Positions 61,937-64,000 of a DNA stretch of 64,000 nt are shown here, one piece after another. Each line of letters begins with the position of its first letter. Within the stretch, counting starts at the first letter, position 1. The position numbers were made by a program, and so were the translations under genes. The notes beneath the pieces were generated by a model. The model was not told the DNA's origin. It searched no databases and saw nothing but the letters and a program-made list of their open reading frames with translations. Origin of the DNA: Sagittula sp048553715 (GTDB taxonomy: Bacteria > Pseudomonadota > Alphaproteobacteria > Rhodobacterales > Rhodobacteraceae); NCBI RefSeq assembly GCF_048553715.1, contig NZ_JBLZNC010000004.1, positions 372,001-436,000 on the forward strand. The letters run 5' to 3'.

Positions 61937-62119
61937 GATGGGCTGACGCCCAGTGGCCATCCATGACCGCTGTGCGGTCCGGGATTTTGGCGGCCCAAAG
62001 ACGATCCGCATGGCGCGGGTCGTCTATTTTGTTGCGCGTAAGGCTATGCACAGGGTGGCGTGATGCCTGTCGAGAAGGCGCGGCGCTTTGCTCAAAGGAC
62101 TTGATCGCTGGTAATAGTA

Positions 62120-62143
62120 ATGTCTAATGTGTGCATTGGACAT
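62120..62143 (+). promoter_or_regulatory. Palindromic operator candidate upstream of the Ldh_2 dehydrogenase gene
   Basis: ATGTCTAATG-TGTG-CATTGGACAT is a 10-bp inverted repeat with one G-T-type mismatch. It lies 108 bases before the start codon in the otherwise empty 314-base interval 61937-62250. It looks like a repressor or activator site for the catabolic genes. No regulator gene is adjacent within the window. Confidence 0.5.
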
Positions 62144-62250
62144 ATTTGAGACATTGGGTTGATGACAGATTTTATCGGCATGGCGCTGACTGGCAGCTCA
62201 GCGGGCTGTGTGTCAGCGCTTTGCGCTGTGACCGGACCGGAGCCATCGCA

Positions 62251-63327
62251 ATGACAGACCGCTACGCAAGCCTTTCGGATCTCTCACAGTTTTGCGATAA
62301 AGTGCTTCGCGCCGCTGGTGCAGACGCCCCAAGCGCTGCCGCTGCCACCCGTGCGATGCTGCACGCCAGCCGCCTTGGCGTGGACAGCCACGGCGTTCGC
62401 CTTTTGCCGCATTACGATATGGTTTTGCGCGGCGGACGGGTAAACGGCACGCCGCGCACAAGGTTTGACCGGACCCGAGCCGGATCGGGGTTGCTGGATG
62501 CGGATAACGGGCATGGTGCCTTGGCCGCTTATACCGCGAGCGATTTTGCCTGCATCCTTGCGCGCGAGGCGGGCATCGGCGCGGTCGGCATTCGCCGCAC
62601 GTCGCATTTCGGACCCGCGGGCGCCTACGCGCTGGCCATGGCAGAGGCAGGGATGATCGGGATTGTCATGTGCCATTCCGACAGCTTTGTGCGTCTGCAT
62701 GACGGGGCGGAACGGTTTCATGGCACCAATCCGATTGCCGCTGCTGTGCCTGTCGCGGGCGACCGGCCTTGGCTGCTCGATATGGCGACCAGCGCGGTGC
62801 CCTACAATCGGGTGCAGTTGTACAAATCTCTGGGGCGCGCACTGCCGGACCATACGGCATCAGATGCGCAAGGTGTTGATACGCCGGACCCGAACGCGGT
62901 CGATATGCTGGCGCCCATGGGCGGCGAATTCGGCTTCAAGGGGGCAGGTCTTGCGGGGCTTGCGGAAATATTCTCGGCCATTCTGACAGGCATGAAAATC
63001 GGCCCCGAGATCCTGCCGATGGCCGGTCCGGATGTGTCGACGCCCCGTGAGATGGGCGCATTCGTGATCTGTATCGACCCCGACGGGTTCATCGGAGGCG
63101 AGATGCTGCGCGCAGGCATGCTGCATTACATGGAGACTTTGCGCAGCAGCGCGGCCCGCGCGGGGGCACGGGTCATGGCACCCGGAGATCGGGAATGGGC
63201 CGAGGCCGACCGCCGCGACAAGGCAGGTGTTCCGGTCGATCCGGACACCGCCCGCGCCTTTGGCCGTCTTGCCGAACTGGCCGACATTGCGGTGCCTTTT
63301 GCAAAGGCCGGTGTGACGTGCGGCTAA
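62251..63327 (+). CDS. Ldh_2 (malate/L-lactate dehydrogenase-like) NAD(P)-dependent oxidoreductase
   Basis: A 358-residue member of the type-2 malate/L-sulfolactate/ureidoglycolate dehydrogenase family, which is unrelated to the classical LDH fold. Diagnostic segments are SRLGVDSHGVRLLPHY with the catalytic His, RRTSHFGPAGAYALAMAEAGMIGI (split over two strands), FHGTNPIAAAVP, and the C-terminal VPVDPDTARAFGRLAELADI. It oxidises a 2-hydroxy acid or reduces the 2-oxo or cyclic-imine form; the substrate cannot be assigned. The ATG at 62251 follows CGGAGCC; the longer frame from 62131 crosses the palindromic operator. It is followed 39 bases later by a Gfo/Idh/MocA gene. Confidence 0.88.
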   Translation: MTDRYASLSDLSQFCDKVLRAAGADAPSAAAATRAMLHASRLGVDSHGVRLLPHYDMVLRGGRVNGTPRTRFDRTRAGSGLLDADNGHGALAAYTASDFACILAREAGIGAVGIRRTSHFGPAGAYALAMAEAGMIGIVMCHSDSFVRLHDGAERFHGTNPIAAAVPVAGDRPWLLDMATSAVPYNRVQLYKSLGRALPDHTASDAQGVDTPDPNAVDMLAPMGGEFGFKGAGLAGLAEIFSAILTGMKIGPEILPMAGPDVSTPREMGAFVICIDPDGFIGGEMLRAGMLHYMETLRSSAARAGARVMAPGDREWAEADRRDKAGVPVDPDTARAFGRLAELADIAVPFAKAGVTCG

Positions 63328-63366
63328 GCACACAGGCCTCTTAGCAAAATAACGGGAGGGGAAATC

Positions 63367-64000
63367 ATGGTGAAAACGGTGCAGGGCGCGCGCGCAGGGG
63401 TGGCCCTGATCGGCGCAGGAATGATCGCCAAAACGCATGTGGCCGCGCTGTCCGCGGCGCAGGACAAGGCGGATTTGCGTAAAATCGTCTCGCGCAGGCC
63501 AGAGCGGGCCACCTATCTGGCGGAGTATTATGACGGCTGCGCCCCGGACTTTACCGCTGATCTGTCCGCTGTCGCAGAAAACCCGGACATTCCCGTGGCC
63601 ATCGTGGCCACGCCGCCCAGCGTCAGAAAAGACGTGATCGAGGTGCTTGCGGCCTCCGGCACACATATCCTGCTCGAAAAGCCGCTTGGCCGGAACCCGG
63701 AGGAAGCGCGCGAGGTTGTGGACATCTGCGACCATGCGGGCGTGACCTTGGGTGTCTTGTTCCAGCACCGCATGCGCGCCCCGTCAGTGGCGGCCACCCG
63801 CCATGTGGCCAGCGGTGCGCTGGGCGCGCTGGGCCTGGTGGAAATTGCCGTGCCGCTTTGGCGCGATCAGGCCTACTATGACGAGCTTGGCCGCGGCACC
63901 TATGCCCGTGATGGCGGTGGTGTCATGATTACAAACGCGATCCATTCTATCGATCTGGCGCTTAGTCTGACCGGCCCCGTGACGCGCGTTCAGGCCATGA
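63367..64000 (+). CDS. Gfo/Idh/MocA-family oxidoreductase (3' truncated by window edge)
   Basis: The first 211 codons of a Rossmann-fold dehydrogenase. The nucleotide-binding motif is ALIGAGMIAKTHVAAL, the conserved Lys-Pro motif is ILLEKPLGRNPEEA, and the substrate domain begins with GALGALGLVEIAVPLWRDQ and GGGVMITNAIHSIDLALSL. Members oxidise or reduce sugars, inositols and related cyclic polyols with NAD(P). A GGGAGGGGAAATC ribosome-binding site precedes the ATG. It follows the Ldh_2 gene closely and probably shares its operon, pointing to a carbohydrate or hydroxy-acid catabolic pathway continuing beyond the window. Confidence 0.88.
   Translation, partial: MVKTVQGARAGVALIGAGMIAKTHVAALSAAQDKADLRKIVSRRPERATYLAEYYDGCAPDFTADLSAVAENPDIPVAIVATPPSVRKDVIEVLAASGTHILLEKPLGRNPEEAREVVDICDHAGVTLGVLFQHRMRAPSVAATRHVASGALGALGLVEIAVPLWRDQAYYDELGRGTYARDGGGVMITNAIHSIDLALSLTGPVTRVQAM

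Overview
The window is GC-rich, densely packed chromosomal DNA from an alphaproteobacterium, most likely a marine Rhodobacteraceae (Roseobacter-group) species. Pointers are a CcrM-type GANTC methyltransferase, a compact petABC (fbcFBC) bc1 operon, a choXWV plus betIBA choline-to-betaine locus, a DUF2161 protein, DUF484 next to xerC, and an RTX exoprotein. No rRNA, tRNA, CRISPR array, insertion sequence or prophage was seen.

Layout. 0-6 kb: end of a DUF2161 gene, a DMT exporter, a small membrane protein with a DedA protein, L-lactate dehydrogenase, then groES-groEL under a perfect CIRCE operator. 6-11.5 kb: rnhB, ccrM (three GANTC sites in its own promoter region), a chemoreceptor and aroC. 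11.5-18 kb: a TPP riboswitch heading thiBPQ, converging on the bc1 operon. 18-23 kb: an outer-membrane barrel, a GST, xerC, DUF484, a monooxygenase-like protein, a CtrA-like regulator whose receiver has lost its phosphorylation residues, and a hemerythrin-like protein. 23-30.3 kb: betI-betB-betA-choX-choW-choV, all on the minus strand, with three BetI-like operators. 30.3-38 kb: a non-coding stretch, a Crp/Fnr regulator with an upstream palindrome, an RND efflux pair, an NAD(P)-binding protein and a succinate-semialdehyde dehydrogenase.

38-62 kb is the most unusual part. A hybrid histidine kinase (PAS-HisKA-HATPase-REC-HPt) and a divergent NarL-type regulator lie next to a three-gene unit of DUF11-type proteins: 170 aa exported, 879 aa exported repeat protein, and a 1926 aa protein with DUF11/SdrD-like modules and a long C-terminal outer-membrane beta-barrel. 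These are followed by an exported lambda-endolysin-like muramidase, an RTX protein with a clan GH-A-like catalytic domain, an orphan receiver protein, a small membrane protein, and a 1955 aa exported mosaic of GEVED, beta-propeller-like, SdrD-like and DUF11-like modules. The 879 and 1926 aa proteins share an N-terminal domain; the 879 and 1955 aa proteins end in related domains. Three of the transcription units have foldable 5' leaders, one of which can pair with its own Shine-Dalgarno sequence. I read this as a candidate, functionally uncharacterised cell-surface/matrix system; its role is inference.

The right edge carries a catabolic pair: an Ldh_2-type 2-hydroxyacid dehydrogenase and a Gfo/Idh/MocA oxidoreductase cut by the window end.
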